A stretch of DNA of 64,000 nt, taken from Clostridiaceae bacterium Marseille-Q4143. GTDB lineage: Bacteria > Bacillota > Clostridia > Lachnospirales > Lachnospiraceae. The translations under genes and the position numbers were made by a program. Every line of letters begins with the position of its first letter. The first letter of the stretch is position 1. The notes beneath the pieces are model-generated. The model was not told the origin of the DNA. It did not search any database and was given only the letters and a program-made list of their open reading frames with translations. Below, piece after piece: positions 43,214 through 52,200 of the stretch. The stretch spans positions 806,001-870,000 of the forward strand of contig CP073693.1 in assembly GCA_018228645.1 (NCBI GenBank), read 5' to 3'.

Positions 43214-43708
43214 TTAATCCCAGTCGTATTTCGTAAGTGTTCCTGTCATCTGCATGTTCGCAAAATTCTGCTGCCGCAGCGCTTCATAGAGCACAATCGC
43301 TACGGAATTAGACAGATTCAGCGAACGAATACTTGGATTCATGGGAATACGGATGGAATTCTCCTTATTTTCGTGAAGAATTTCTTCCGGAATCCCCGCA
43401 CTTTCTTTTCCGAACATAATGTAGCAGTCTGGCTCAAAATGAGCCTCTGTATAGACATTGGGGCCTTTTGTAGTCGCCATATAGATCTTCGCCCCCGGAT
43501 TTCGGTTCAGAAAATCCTCATAATCCATATACGTAGTCACATCCAGATCTTTCCAGTAATCCATACCGGCACGACGCAGATGTTTCTCGCTTAATTTGAA
43601 TCCAAGCGGTTCAATCAGGTGAAGCCTTGTCCCGGTTGCCACGCAGGTTCTGCCAATATTTCCGGTATTGGCCGGAATCTCCGGTTCGTAAAGTACAATA
43701 TTCAGCAT
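43214..43708 (-). CDS. trmL: tRNA (cytidine(34)-2'-O)-methyltransferase TrmL
   Basis: 164-residue SPOUT knot methyltransferase. Seen: LNIVLYEPEIPANTGNIGRTCVATG, YIMFGKESAGIPEEIL, and SIRIPMNPSIRSLNLSNSVAIVLYEALRQQ, the trefoil knot end. It methylates the wobble base of tRNALeu. Gap to the aminotransferase is 3 nt and to the next gene 3 nt. Confidence 0.94.
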   Translation of the reverse strand: MLNIVLYEPEIPANTGNIGRTCVATGTRLHLIEPLGFKLSEKHLRRAGMDYWKDLDVTTYMDYEDFLNRNPGAKIYMATTKGPNVYTEAHFEPDCYIMFGKESAGIPEEILHENKENSIRIPMNPSIRSLNLSNSVAIVLYEALRQQNFANMQMTGTLTKYDWD

Positions 43709-43711
43709 CTC

Positions 43712-44899
43712 TTACGCCTGCTCCTTCTGCTCCGCACGGAGTTTCTTAACAAAACGATCCAGTCTTTCCAGTGCGGCCTTCAGATTTTGCAGAGAATATG
43801 CATAAGAAATACGCAAGAATCCTTCTCCGCTGTCGCCAAATGCGGTACCCGGCACAACGGCTACTTTTTCTTCTTTTAAGAAACGCTCCGCAAATTCTTC
43901 GGATGTCATGCCAAATTCTTTAATACACGGGAAAATATAGAATGCGCCGTAAGGCTCAAAGCATTCCAGTCCCATCTCTTTAAACGCATTAACCAGATAA
44001 CGGCGGCGCTGGTCATAGGCCTCCCTCATGGTGGCTACATCTGCATCTCCGTTTCTCATGGCTTCTACGGCCGCATACTGGCTGGTCGTCGGTGCGCACA
44101 TAATCGCAAACTGATGAATCTTTGTCATCTGTTCAATAATCTCTCTCGGTCCGCAGGCATAGCCCAGACGCCATCCGGTCATGGCATAAGCCTTGGAAAA
44201 TCCGTTGATCAGAATGGTACGCTCCTTCATACCCGGAATCGAAGCGATGGTCACATGGTCGCCCTTGTAACTTAACTCGCTGTAAATCTCATCAGACAGG
44301 ACAAAGATATCTTTCTCCATGACGATCTCTGCAATTTTTTCCAAATCCGCCCGCTCCATAATGGCTCCGGTAGGATTATTCGGATAGGGAAGCACTAAAA
44401 TCTTCGTCTTATCTGTAATGTACTCCAGCAGCTCCTCCGGTGTCAGCCGGAATTCATTTTCTGCCTTCAACTCGATAATCACCGGCTTTCCGCCTGCCAG
44501 AATCGCACATGGTTCATAGGATACATAGCTCGGCTGCGGGATCAGCACTTCATCCCCCGGATCCAGCATGGCACGCATGGCAATGTCAATACCCTCACTG
44601 CCGCCGACGGTGACAATGGTCTCATGATGCCAGTCGTAAGACACCTGATAGCGGCGGTCCAGATAGTTGCAGATCTCTTCCCGCAATTCTTTCAGTCCGG
44701 AATTGGAAGTATAGAAGGTGCGTCCCTTTTCCAGAGAGTAGATACCCTCATCCCTTACATGCCAGGGCGTATCAAAATCCGGCTCCCCTACACCAAGGGA
44801 GATCACATCCTTATCATTCATCTCACTTACCAGATCAAAGAACTTACGGATTCCGGATGGTTTAATATTTACAATGGTTTCAGACAGTGGGTTTCTCAT
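43712..44899 (-). CDS. Class I/II PLP-dependent aminotransferase
   Basis: 395-residue aspartate aminotransferase-fold enzyme. Seen: ISLGVGEPDFDTPWHV, YPNNPTGA, SDEIYSELSY, and the PLP Lys in NGFSKAYAMTGWRLGYACG. The branch resembles the PatA/aspartate and aromatic aminotransferases. Its ATG overlaps the TGA of the Lrp-type gene (ATGA), and the pair is likely co-regulated by amino acids. The exact substrate is not fixed. Confidence 0.92.
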   Translation of the reverse strand: MRNPLSETIVNIKPSGIRKFFDLVSEMNDKDVISLGVGEPDFDTPWHVRDEGIYSLEKGRTFYTSNSGLKELREEICNYLDRRYQVSYDWHHETIVTVGGSEGIDIAMRAMLDPGDEVLIPQPSYVSYEPCAILAGGKPVIIELKAENEFRLTPEELLEYITDKTKILVLPYPNNPTGAIMERADLEKIAEIVMEKDIFVLSDEIYSELSYKGDHVTIASIPGMKERTILINGFSKAYAMTGWRLGYACGPREIIEQMTKIHQFAIMCAPTTSQYAAVEAMRNGDADVATMREAYDQRRRYLVNAFKEMGLECFEPYGAFYIFPCIKEFGMTSEEFAERFLKEEKVAVVPGTAFGDSGEGFLRISYAYSLQNLKAALERLDRFVKKLRAEQKEQA

Positions 44900-45378
44900 G
44901 GGGTCACCAACATCCTTTCATCTTTTGACGGATTTACCATCACAGAACCATGATCCTTATATTTCTTCAGGATAAAATGAGTTGCAGTGCTCAGTACAGA
45001 CTCCTGTGTGGACAGCTTCTCGGATACGAACTGTGCCACGCCGCGCATGGTTTTGCCCTCGATCATGACCATAAAGTCAAATCCTCCGGAAATCAGATAG
45101 ACACAGTCTACTTCCGGATAGTTGTAAATGCGTTCTGCGATCTTGTCAAATCCCAGACCTCTCTGCGGAGTTACCTTTACCTCAATCAGCGCAGTGACTT
45201 TCTCGGAGCTGGTCTTATCCCAGTCAATCAGTGTATGATAGCCACAGATCACGCCTTCTTTTTCCATATCAGCGATCTCATTTGCCACTGCTGCTTCGTC
45301 CGTTCCCAGCATAATAGCAAGATCTTTCAGATCCACACGACTGTTCCGCTCGATGTATGTTAAAATCTTTTCTCTCAT
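44896..45378 (-). CDS. Lrp/AsnC-family regulator
   Basis: 160 residues: a winged helix (ILTYIERNSRVDLKDLAIMLGTDEAAVANEIADMEKEGVICGYHTLIDW) and an AsnC-type RAM effector domain (TALIEVKVTPQRGLGFDKIAERIYNYPEVDCVYLISGGFDFMVMIEG). It overlaps the downstream aminotransferase by 4 nt and is 12 nt after the AIR-synthase gene. Confidence 0.9.
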   Translation of the reverse strand: MREKILTYIERNSRVDLKDLAIMLGTDEAAVANEIADMEKEGVICGYHTLIDWDKTSSEKVTALIEVKVTPQRGLGFDKIAERIYNYPEVDCVYLISGGFDFMVMIEGKTMRGVAQFVSEKLSTQESVLSTATHFILKKYKDHGSVMVNPSKDERMLVTP

Positions 45379-45390
45379 TTCTCTATTCCC

Positions 45391-46377
45391 CTACTCATAT
45401 ATCTTATATAATTCGTCTGTCTTCGGTCTTTCCAGATAAGCAGTGTCTTCCCCGTTCACTATCTTCTTTGCTTTTCCTTCCACGCAGCGTCCTACAATCG
45501 ACGCCGGAATTCCGGCTTTCTTCAGTGCCTGCACCAGACCCAGTCCGTCGGGTGCCGCCATCAGCATGGAACCGCTGGAAATCAACTGGTACGGGTTCAG
45601 ATGAAACTGCTCACAGACCTCTACGGTTTCCTGACGGATGGGGATTGCTTTCAGATCAATCTCCAGTCCCACGCCGGATGCCTCTGCCAGTTCCCAGAGC
45701 GCTCCGTAGATACCGCCTTCCGTTACGTCGTGCATGGCCGTGACTCCATGAGCCACAGCCACCATGGCCTCTGGAACCACCGAAAGATACTGATCAAAGG
45801 CTTTCGCCTGATCCACAAAGCTTCCGGTGAAATGTTGTTTTAGCTCTTCTTCTTTTTCTTTTGCAATGATGGAGGTTCCCTCGATTCCAATCCACTTGGT
45901 CACGATCACGTCATCCCCCACATGGGCTCCGCCGGTGGTGATCAGACGGTCTTTCTTTGCCTTACCCACTCCGGTCACAGAGATGACCGGCTGATTGACT
46001 ACTGCCGTCACCTCCGTGTGTCCACCCATTACCTGTATATGCAGTTTCTCACAGGCGCATTCCACTTCCTGCATCAGCCTCCGAATCAGAGGCTCATCCG
46101 CAGAAGGCGGCAGTAAAACAGTCAGAAGAACTCCTACCGGTTCCGCTCCCGCGCTTGCCAGATCATTAGCCGTAATCTGCAGGGCCAACGTTCCCATATC
46201 TTTCTCCGTTCCCGTAATCGGGTCTGTAGAGAGCACAAACACTTCATCCGGCGCCAGCTGCATGACTGCACAGTCCTCGCCCACTCCGGCTCCTACCAGC
46301 ACTTCATCTCTCTTGGTATGAATCTGACGGAAAACTGCTCTTTTTAATATACTTTCCGGTATCTTTCCTATCTCCAT
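45391..46377 (-). CDS. AIR synthase-related protein (HypE-like)
   Basis: 328 residues of the PurM/HypE/ThiL fold: VLVGAGVGEDCAVMQ, LSTDPITGTEKDMG, ANDLASAGAEPVGVLLTVLLPPS, and the second half with VTEGGIYGALWELAEASGVGLEID. HypE converts carbamoyl on itself to cyanide for NiFe hydrogenase, but no hyp gene is near. The protein lacks the usual HypE Cys tail (it ends TDELYKIYE), so the role is open. It lies 17 nt after the VanW gene. Confidence 0.78.
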   Translation of the reverse strand: MEIGKIPESILKRAVFRQIHTKRDEVLVGAGVGEDCAVMQLAPDEVFVLSTDPITGTEKDMGTLALQITANDLASAGAEPVGVLLTVLLPPSADEPLIRRLMQEVECACEKLHIQVMGGHTEVTAVVNQPVISVTGVGKAKKDRLITTGGAHVGDDVIVTKWIGIEGTSIIAKEKEEELKQHFTGSFVDQAKAFDQYLSVVPEAMVAVAHGVTAMHDVTEGGIYGALWELAEASGVGLEIDLKAIPIRQETVEVCEQFHLNPYQLISSGSMLMAAPDGLGLVQALKKAGIPASIVGRCVEGKAKKIVNGEDTAYLERPKTDELYKIYE

Positions 46378-46394
46378 AGGTTCTTTCGCCTCCG

Positions 46395-47843
46395 TTATTG
46401 TACCGGTGCCGCAGCTGCCGCAGCTGCATTAGCCGCTGCTACATTCGCGTCCGCCAGTGCCTCGTCCTGTGCTACGATGGCCGCCCGCAGATTCTCCGAC
46501 AACGTCGGATCTCCTGCCGTACCATAGGTAACAACACGGTCACTGCCCTTGTAGGTACTCTTATTGATCTTAATCCGGTCTGTCTGCACACCATTGACCT
46601 TTACGATCTTGTAAAGCTCTGCCACATATCCGGTCTTTCCGGCAGATACGCTCTTATAACCAAGTCCCTGTCCGGCATCATCTCTTAAGATGGTGTTCGG
46701 CTTTACTTCATTTACCAGAACGCTTTCGAAGGAAATGCTCCGGTTGCTGTCTCTGGTTTCTTTTCCGTAGATATTAAATGTAATCTTCTTATCAGAAGTA
46801 GTGTATCCCTCTATATAAATCGGATACTCCGTAGAGTTCTTGAATTTAAAATCCTTATAGGTTCCGGCAATAGCTGCATCCTCAGACAGTTCTACATAAT
46901 GAACGGTCATGGAATGAGGTGAACGCTCCACCACTTCCAGCTCTGCCCTCAGAACTGCATTGTAAAGGGTTGTAGATACCTGGCAGATACCGCCTCCCAT
47001 ACTGTCGACCACTTCACCATTCAGATAAGAGCCTGCCATGGCATACCCATTTTCTGCAGTAAATGGCGCTACCGTCTCATACATAGAAAATGTCTCACCC
47101 GGATATAATACCGTTCCATTCACATGTTTTGCACCGCTGTTTACATTCTTGGAACGATCCGCACCGGAAGTAGAAAAACTGGTGGTGAAGGATCCAAGCA
47201 AATCCTTTACATAAGCCAGATCCTCGGCACTTCCCTCCGGTTCCGTTACCTGTACCGGAAGCTCCAGAGAATTTTCCCCATCTGTCCAGTCATTTTCCAG
47301 ATAGTCCACAATAGCCCGTACAGAACTGTCTACGTTAATCTCCCTGCCTTCTTCTCCCGGTACAAAGGTAAACTCTCCGTTTTCCCTTGTCAGAGAAGCA
47401 TTCTTTGCATCCTGGTCATACTTGGTACAAGTATCCTGTACATAAACCTGCACCATCTCTTCATTGGCTGTGCGGCTTAATGTATAATTTAAGCCATTGT
47501 GCTGCAGATCTTTCTGCTCCTTGTAGCGCTTCACCACATTACCGGTCCGTCCCACCTGCAGGGCACTTGTGACTGCATCCTCATTGGAATAAGTCACTCC
47601 GAATGATGATAACGGTGCATCCAGCGTCTGATCTCCAATCTTCAGTGTCAGTGTCTCTTCTCCCAGCTTCGCCTCATAAGCCGTCAGTGCGTTCATTGCC
47701 TCATCTTTCGTCATACCTGAGACATCCACGCCTTCGATGGTAATCCCTTTCAGAATCGTAGACTCAGCTGCACAGACAGTCATTCCAAGCGACATCAGCA
47801 GCAGACTCACAAGCACTGCCGCCGCGCTCCACCACTTTTTCAT
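46395..47843 (-). CDS. VanW/YoaR family secreted protein
   Basis: 482 residues: signal peptide (WWSAAAVLVSLLLMSLGMTVCA), PG_binding_4-type repeats (ILKGITIEGVDVSGMTKDEAMNAL, then the middle region), a VanW domain (HVNGTVLYPGETFSMYETVAPFTAENGYAMAGSYLNGEVVDSMGGGICQVSTTLYNAVL) and a G5-like end. The tail is Ala-rich (DANVAAANAAAAAAAPVQ). YoaR-type proteins are outside the membrane and probably bind the wall. It belongs to the same run of genes. Confidence 0.88.
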   Translation of the reverse strand: MKKWWSAAAVLVSLLLMSLGMTVCAAESTILKGITIEGVDVSGMTKDEAMNALTAYEAKLGEETLTLKIGDQTLDAPLSSFGVTYSNEDAVTSALQVGRTGNVVKRYKEQKDLQHNGLNYTLSRTANEEMVQVYVQDTCTKYDQDAKNASLTRENGEFTFVPGEEGREINVDSSVRAIVDYLENDWTDGENSLELPVQVTEPEGSAEDLAYVKDLLGSFTTSFSTSGADRSKNVNSGAKHVNGTVLYPGETFSMYETVAPFTAENGYAMAGSYLNGEVVDSMGGGICQVSTTLYNAVLRAELEVVERSPHSMTVHYVELSEDAAIAGTYKDFKFKNSTEYPIYIEGYTTSDKKITFNIYGKETRDSNRSISFESVLVNEVKPNTILRDDAGQGLGYKSVSAGKTGYVAELYKIVKVNGVQTDRIKINKSTYKGSDRVVTYGTAGDPTLSENLRAAIVAQDEALADANVAAANAAAAAAAPVQ

Positions 47844-47862
47844 AATATTCTCCTCTTTCTCT

Positions 47863-47973
47863 TTATAATGCGTAAACCAAAAGCGGCAGTATCATAGCCA
47901 CTACAAGAATTACCACGATCACACCGGCAACAATTCTTCTCTTTTTCTCATAATTGTTATAACGATTACTCAT
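47863..47973 (-). CDS. 36-aa single-helix membrane microprotein
   Basis: The product MSNRYNNYEKKRRIVAGVIVVILVVAMILPLLVYAL has a positive N-terminus and one transmembrane helix ending at the C-terminus. The ATG overlaps the exonuclease stop (ATGA), AAGGAGA lies upstream, and the stop is 19 nt before the VanW gene. It is too short for usual gene calls, but the coupling argues it is real. Function unknown; a membrane anchor or regulator of a neighbouring enzyme is possible. Confidence 0.75.
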   Translation of the reverse strand: MSNRYNNYEKKRRIVAGVIVVILVVAMILPLLVYAL

Positions 47974-48701
47974 CCTGTTCTCCTTCCGCTCTTCGGCATC
48001 CGGCCATAATTCAGTATGATTTTGTCAATCATCCGGGACGCCTCACTTTTTGTCATATCCTCAATGCGAATATTTGTATCTATTTTATGATATTTCAGTA
48101 AATCATTCAAGTATCCTTTTTGTGAATCCGTAATCGGACTCTGCTTTTTTACACTGTACTGCAGCGGTCTTGCAGCAAATGCATCCGGTTCTTTCTCTCC
48201 GAATTCCTTCCACAGCCTCTGCAACAGTTCATGTGTTGCCAGTGCATCATCAAGGGCTCGGTGGGAATGCCCCGGATCAATCCCGTAATGGACACACAGA
48301 TCCGGCAGTCTGCGGGACGGCAGATCCGCCAGCACCTTCCTGGCAATTTTCAATGTATCTATTCCGTCTTTTTCAAAAGAATATCCCAGATTCACTGCCA
48401 TCTGTTTCAGAAAGCTGAAATCAAACGTAATATTATGGCCCAGTATTGGCAGATCTTTGCAAAAATCAAAAAATTCCCGGAATGCTTCCTCCGTCTTCTT
48501 TCCTTCTGCCTGCATCGCATCCGTAATTCCCGTCAGTTCCGTGATCCGCTCCGGTATCGGTACTCCCGTATCAATCAGCGTCTCAAAAGTTTCCACGACC
48601 CGTCCCTGTTCAATGCGTGCCGCACCGATTTCCAGCACTTTATCTCTGGCAGGATTCAGTCCCGTTGTCTCCGTATCCAGAACAATATAATTATCCGTCA
48701 T
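47970..48701 (-). CDS. DEDDh 3'-5' exonuclease (DnaQ/PolC epsilon type)
   Basis: 243 residues: YIVLDTETTGLNPARDKVLEIGA (ExoI with Asp/Glu), LPILGHNITFDFSFLKQM (ExoII), and HSHRALDDALATHELL (ExoIII with His and Asp). A C-terminal helical add-on (SPITDSQKGYLNDLLKYHKID...MTKSEASRMIDKII) is seen in Firmicutes copies. It removes nucleotides from single-stranded DNA or RNA 3' ends. It overlaps the upstream radical SAM gene by 11 nt. Confidence 0.9.
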   Translation of the reverse strand: MTDNYIVLDTETTGLNPARDKVLEIGAARIEQGRVVETFETLIDTGVPIPERITELTGITDAMQAEGKKTEEAFREFFDFCKDLPILGHNITFDFSFLKQMAVNLGYSFEKDGIDTLKIARKVLADLPSRRLPDLCVHYGIDPGHSHRALDDALATHELLQRLWKEFGEKEPDAFAARPLQYSVKKQSPITDSQKGYLNDLLKYHKIDTNIRIEDMTKSEASRMIDKIILNYGRMPKSGRRTG

Positions 48702-50364
48702 GACGTTCTCCTGTTCCTCCCAGTACCTCCATCCACGCTTCTCCGGTCAGTGGGTCTCTCTTCCGATAATCAAACATCACATATTCCGGCCCGGATGCTT
48801 TCTCCAGTACTTCCACATGTACCTGTCTGCCATAATCTCTGGTCAGATTTTTCAGTTCCTCTTTATACGGACTTAAGTCCGGTGCAAATGCCGGACGACT
48901 CTTCAGATTTTCCCGTGCGTACAGATCCAGCACCATGCACTGATCGTTATCCGGTCCGCTCAGCTTCTTCTCCTCCAGAAATGCCCTCAGGATCTCATAT
49001 CTGGCAATTCTGGAATGGCCGATTCCGGATAATCCCTTTCTGTCATAATATTCTGCCATCTCCAGAAAAAAACGGTATGGAGAATCATACTGTTCCATAA
49101 TGTGCGCAATCGTCCGGTCAAACTGGCGGCTGTTGTAATACACTTCCACCATCTCTTCCACACCCTTCAACGTCAGGACTTCTCCGTAATTCAGCCACCT
49201 GGTCGTCAGCACCTCATAAGGCGCATGCTCATGGTAACGAATCTCGTAGCCATCTGCATCTTCTTTCATACCGGAGCCCTTCAGCACTTTCAAAAATCCA
49301 AGCTGCAGCTGATCCGGCTGCATGCCATAGACATCATCGAAGGACTTCTGAAAACTTTCCAGATTCTCATACGGAAGTCCTGCAATCAGATCCAGATGCT
49401 GATGAATATTTCCAAAACCTTTTACGCGGCTGACCACTTCCGCCAGTTTCGTAAGATCCATAGTGCGGTGAATCGCTTCCACTGTCTTCGGATTGGTGGA
49501 CTGTACTCCGATCTCCAGCTGAATGAGTCCCGGACGCATCTGTTCCATAATGGCCAGTTCTTCTTCTGTCGTAATATCCGCTGCAATCTCAAAGTGAAAA
49601 TTGGTCACTCCATTGTCATGTTCCTGAATCCAGTTCAATAATTCTACCGTTCGCCTGGGGTTACAGTTGAATGTACGATCTACAAATTTCACCTGTGGAA
49701 CTCGCGCATCCAGAAATACCTGCAGCTCCTTCTTCACCAGAGCAAGACTCCGGAACCTGACTCTCTTATCAATAGAAGACAGACAGTAGCTGCACCGGAA
49801 CGGGCATCCACGACTGGACTCATAATAAATAATTTTATGTTCAAAATCATGAAGATTTTCATAAGCAAAAGGCATCTCATCCATGGAGATCGGTTCTGCC
49901 CATGGCGTCTCGCAGATGTTTCCGTCCATATCACGATAAGTCAGATTCTCAATCTCAGAAAGCACGCCTGTTTCTTCTATATAATAAGAAGCAAGCTTCG
50001 GAAAATTCCCCTCTCCTTCAGCTCTCATGACTCCCCGTATTTCCGGATGTTTTTTGAGAAACTTTTCTGCATCATAGGACACCTCAGGGCCACCTGCCCA
50101 GATCTCTGTATGCGGAAGTATTTTCGGAAGTTCCTGCATCAGCTCTCCTATCAGTTTTCCATTCCAGATATAACAGGAAAATGCCGCCACATCCGGCTTT
50201 CTCCGGTAAATATCTCCAAGTATCTGGTCCGGCTGCTGGTTAATGGTATATTCTGCGATCTCAATCTGATCCCCATATTTCCCGGCTGCCGCCTTCAGAC
50301 TGTACACCGCCAGATTGGAATGAATGTACTTTGCATTGATTGCCACCAGCAATATCTTTTTCAT
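48691..50364 (-). CDS. B12-binding-domain radical SAM protein (DUF4080)
   Basis: 557 residues: an N-terminal cobalamin-binding-like domain (MKKILLVAINAKYIHSNLAVYSLKAAAG), the radical SAM cluster motif in SSRGCPFRCSYC (C-x3-C-x2-C), FVDRTFNCNPRRTVELL, and a C-terminal DUF4080 segment. It may modify methyl or sulfur groups of an unknown substrate. Start ATG at 50364 is supported by AAAGGGA; 50397 is upstream. First gene of the long run. Confidence 0.88.
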   Translation of the reverse strand: MKKILLVAINAKYIHSNLAVYSLKAAAGKYGDQIEIAEYTINQQPDQILGDIYRRKPDVAAFSCYIWNGKLIGELMQELPKILPHTEIWAGGPEVSYDAEKFLKKHPEIRGVMRAEGEGNFPKLASYYIEETGVLSEIENLTYRDMDGNICETPWAEPISMDEMPFAYENLHDFEHKIIYYESSRGCPFRCSYCLSSIDKRVRFRSLALVKKELQVFLDARVPQVKFVDRTFNCNPRRTVELLNWIQEHDNGVTNFHFEIAADITTEEELAIMEQMRPGLIQLEIGVQSTNPKTVEAIHRTMDLTKLAEVVSRVKGFGNIHQHLDLIAGLPYENLESFQKSFDDVYGMQPDQLQLGFLKVLKGSGMKEDADGYEIRYHEHAPYEVLTTRWLNYGEVLTLKGVEEMVEVYYNSRQFDRTIAHIMEQYDSPYRFFLEMAEYYDRKGLSGIGHSRIARYEILRAFLEEKKLSGPDNDQCMVLDLYARENLKSRPAFAPDLSPYKEELKNLTRDYGRQVHVEVLEKASGPEYVMFDYRKRDPLTGEAWMEVLGGTGERHDG

Positions 50365-50529
50365 GGATTTTCCCTTTCTGTTTCGTTTTTCTTTCATCTT
50401 TTTAGAAATCCTTTATTTTGTGACCACACTTTGGTCACAATTCCCTGCTATTATAATACTCGTAACAGGAACACATCAGTATTTCATTCATAACACTTTA
50501 GGGGGCTCGAAAGAGTCCCCACTCCCTCG

Positions 50530-50560
50530 AAAAAATTCAAGACCGCAAGGTCTTTTTATT
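50530..50560 (-). terminator. Terminator-like hairpin 3' of the tRNA-Gly genes
   Basis: AAGACC-TTGC-GGTCTT on the minus strand followed by GAATTTTTT; it lies 75 nt past the last tRNA and also reads as a terminator on the plus strand. Confidence 0.6.
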
Positions 50561-50634
50561 TTGCCCGTTTTTCTGTATACATTTGTATACAAAACAAAAG
50601 GAACCCCTGTCTCCAAGGATTCCTTAAAAGTAAG

Positions 50635-50706
50635 AGCACGAGACGGGATTCGAACCCGCGACCCTCGCCTTGGCAAGGCGATACTCCACCACTGAGCCAC
50701 TCGTGC
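50635..50706 (-). tRNA. tRNA-Gly (GCC)
   Basis: 72 nt. Acceptor GCACGAG/CTCGTGC, anticodon stem TCGCC/GGCGA with loop TTGCCAA (anticodon GCC), T arm CGGG/CCCG; discriminator T. Encoded on the minus strand after tRNA-Gly (TCC). Confidence 0.94.
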
Positions 50707-50718
50707 ATATTTATATGT

Positions 50719-50861
50719 AAAGCTCTTTCGAGCGAAGCGGGTGATGGGAATCGAACCCACGTATCTAGCTTGGAAGGCTAGTGTTCTACCATTGAACTAC
50801 ACCCGCATATATGTGAAACCCTTTCGGGTTTTGCTGTTATATGTAAAAACCCTTTCGGGTT
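50719..50861 (-). repeat. Three small GAAA-loop hairpins around the tRNA-Gly genes
   Basis: GCTC-GAAA-GAGC (50722-50733), AAACCC-GAAA-GGGTTT (50816-50831) and AACCC-GAAA-GGGTT (50848-50861, minus strand) are each followed by TTTACATATA-like sequence. They lie before each tRNA and may be processing or pausing signals. Confidence 0.5.
50736..50806 (-). tRNA. tRNA-Gly (TCC)
   Basis: 71 nt. Acceptor GCGGGTG/CACCCGC, anticodon stem CTAGC/GCTAG with loop CTTCCAA (anticodon TCC), T arm GTGGG/CCCAT; discriminator T. First tRNA after the promoter. Confidence 0.94.
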
Positions 50862-50898
50862 GTTTACGATTTGTTGTCTCTCGCTCGCGACAAGTGGT

Positions 50899-50927
50899 AT
50901 CATACTATAAATCAAAGCCCCTGTCAA
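50899..50927 (-). promoter_or_regulatory. Promoter of the tRNA-Gly operon
   Basis: TTGACA (50922-50927), a 17-nt spacer and TATGAT (50899-50904) on the minus strand. Confidence 0.8.
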
Positions 50928-50967
50928 CTACTTTTTTAAAATTTTTTTCATTTTTTTAATTTTATAC

Positions 50968-50998
50968 AAAAGGAGTCCTGCACACAGCAGGAACTCCT
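50968..50998 (-). terminator. Terminator of the SH3/SleB gene
   Basis: AGGAGTTCCTGC/GCAGGACTCCT with TTTTG following on the minus strand; one mismatch in the stem. Confidence 0.8.
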
Positions 50999-51006
50999 CT
51001 GATTTA

Positions 51007-52023
51007 CTAGTAGAATACATGTGCTCCGATAACGATTCCGTCAGTGCTGCCCGCACGTTTAAAATGTGTCGCACTTCCGACTACAGTCTCGCCATTAATA
51101 GCTGCCTGTGCCGCCTGCATACAGCTGGCCTTGGGACCTGCTGCCAGAATAGAAGCAACCCTTCCGGTTGCTGCCGGACCAAACTGTCCCGGCTGGGCAA
51201 TAACGCCCTGAATGCTGCTAGGATAGCCGCCGCTTCTTACACGGTTCATAACCACAGCTCCTACCGCCAGCTGTCCTTCATAGGGCTGGTTTCCGCTCTC
51301 TGCCTGAATCAGTGCTGCAAGGAGTGTCACCTCATCCGTACTCGCGGAGATAGCTCCCAGATTTTTTGTCCGTTTCGCTTTCTCTTCTTCTGCTTTTTTC
51401 GCCGCTTCCTCTGCTGCAATCTCCTCCATGGTCTTTGCCTGACCATACTCATAAGATACTTCCACATATTCTGCGGAAATGTAATCCATCTCTCCGTCAG
51501 AATAGATGATCTGAAGCCATCCGTCTTCTTCCTCTCCGACTTCTATCTTCTCACCACGTCCGATAAGGTCAATGACCGGCGCATCCGTACTGGCCTCATC
51601 CCGGACTTTCAGAGCATCTGCCACAACTGTTGCTACTTTCGGTACATCTTCCGACGCACGTTCTGCTGCTTCCTCACCAAATGCCAAGTATTCATCACTG
51701 ACCCATCCGGTCACGTCTCCGGACTGAATCTCTGTCCAGCCATCTGCCTGGTCTATAATATCGCCTGCATCCCCCTTAAAAAACTTGCCGACTACAGCAG
51801 CATCCGTACTGGCTTCTTCCCTGATACTGACAGACTCATCCACTTTCGCCATAACACGTCCGGTCCATTCTCCTCCGGCAAGTATTTCATCCATCTGTTC
51901 TGCTGTCAAATCCTCCAGCACAGAACTAAGACTTCCTTCCCCCTCTGTACCAAGACTCGCAAAACCTGTCAGTCCCAGCCACATAGCCGTCAGCCCCAGG
52001 ATCAACATCCCTCTCTTTAACAT
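51007..52023 (-). CDS. SH3-domain cell wall hydrolase (SleB-type)
   Basis: 338 residues: signal peptide (MLKRGMLILGLTAMWLGLTGFA), two bacterial SH3 domains (VDESVSIREEASTDAAVVGKFFKGD and ADALKVRDEASTDAPVIDLIGRGE), an acidic/Lys linker, then a Hydrolase_2/SleB domain (LLAALIQAESGNQPYEGQLAVGAVVMNRVRSGGYP with the catalytic Glu). Peptidoglycan lytic enzyme with SH3 wall binding. Shares its catalytic domain type with the gene at 41546-43210. Confidence 0.88.
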   Translation of the reverse strand: MLKRGMLILGLTAMWLGLTGFASLGTEGEGSLSSVLEDLTAEQMDEILAGGEWTGRVMAKVDESVSIREEASTDAAVVGKFFKGDAGDIIDQADGWTEIQSGDVTGWVSDEYLAFGEEAAERASEDVPKVATVVADALKVRDEASTDAPVIDLIGRGEKIEVGEEEDGWLQIIYSDGEMDYISAEYVEVSYEYGQAKTMEEIAAEEAAKKAEEEKAKRTKNLGAISASTDEVTLLAALIQAESGNQPYEGQLAVGAVVMNRVRSGGYPSSIQGVIAQPGQFGPAATGRVASILAAGPKASCMQAAQAAINGETVVGSATHFKRAGSTDGIVIGAHVFY

Positions 52024-52161
52024 ACGAATTCCTCCTATAATATTGCGTCCCGTTAAAGATATTACAGAATTGTTACATATATTACAGAGATTCTAACAGA
52101 AAATAATATATTTGTCAACTTTCTGAATTTTTGTTCATTTTCACACAGTAAAAAAATGTTC

Positions 52162-52190
52162 AAAAAAAGCCGCCCTCACAGGACGGCTTT
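52162..52190 (-). terminator. Terminator of trmH
   Basis: AAAGCCGTCC/GGGCGGCTTT followed by T-run on the minus strand. Confidence 0.82.
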
Positions 52191-52200
52191 ATCAGATTTT

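Noticed and set aside
45391..46377. Certain HypE hydrogenase maturation protein
   Set aside because: The fold fits, but no other hyp genes are present and the C-terminal Cys of HypE is absent, so only the superfamily is named.
50488..50760. Reading frames across the tRNA-Gly genes on both strands
   Set aside because: They translate tRNA sequence (RxGSRVRIPS-type strings), a well-known artefact; the tRNA cloverleafs explain the sequence.
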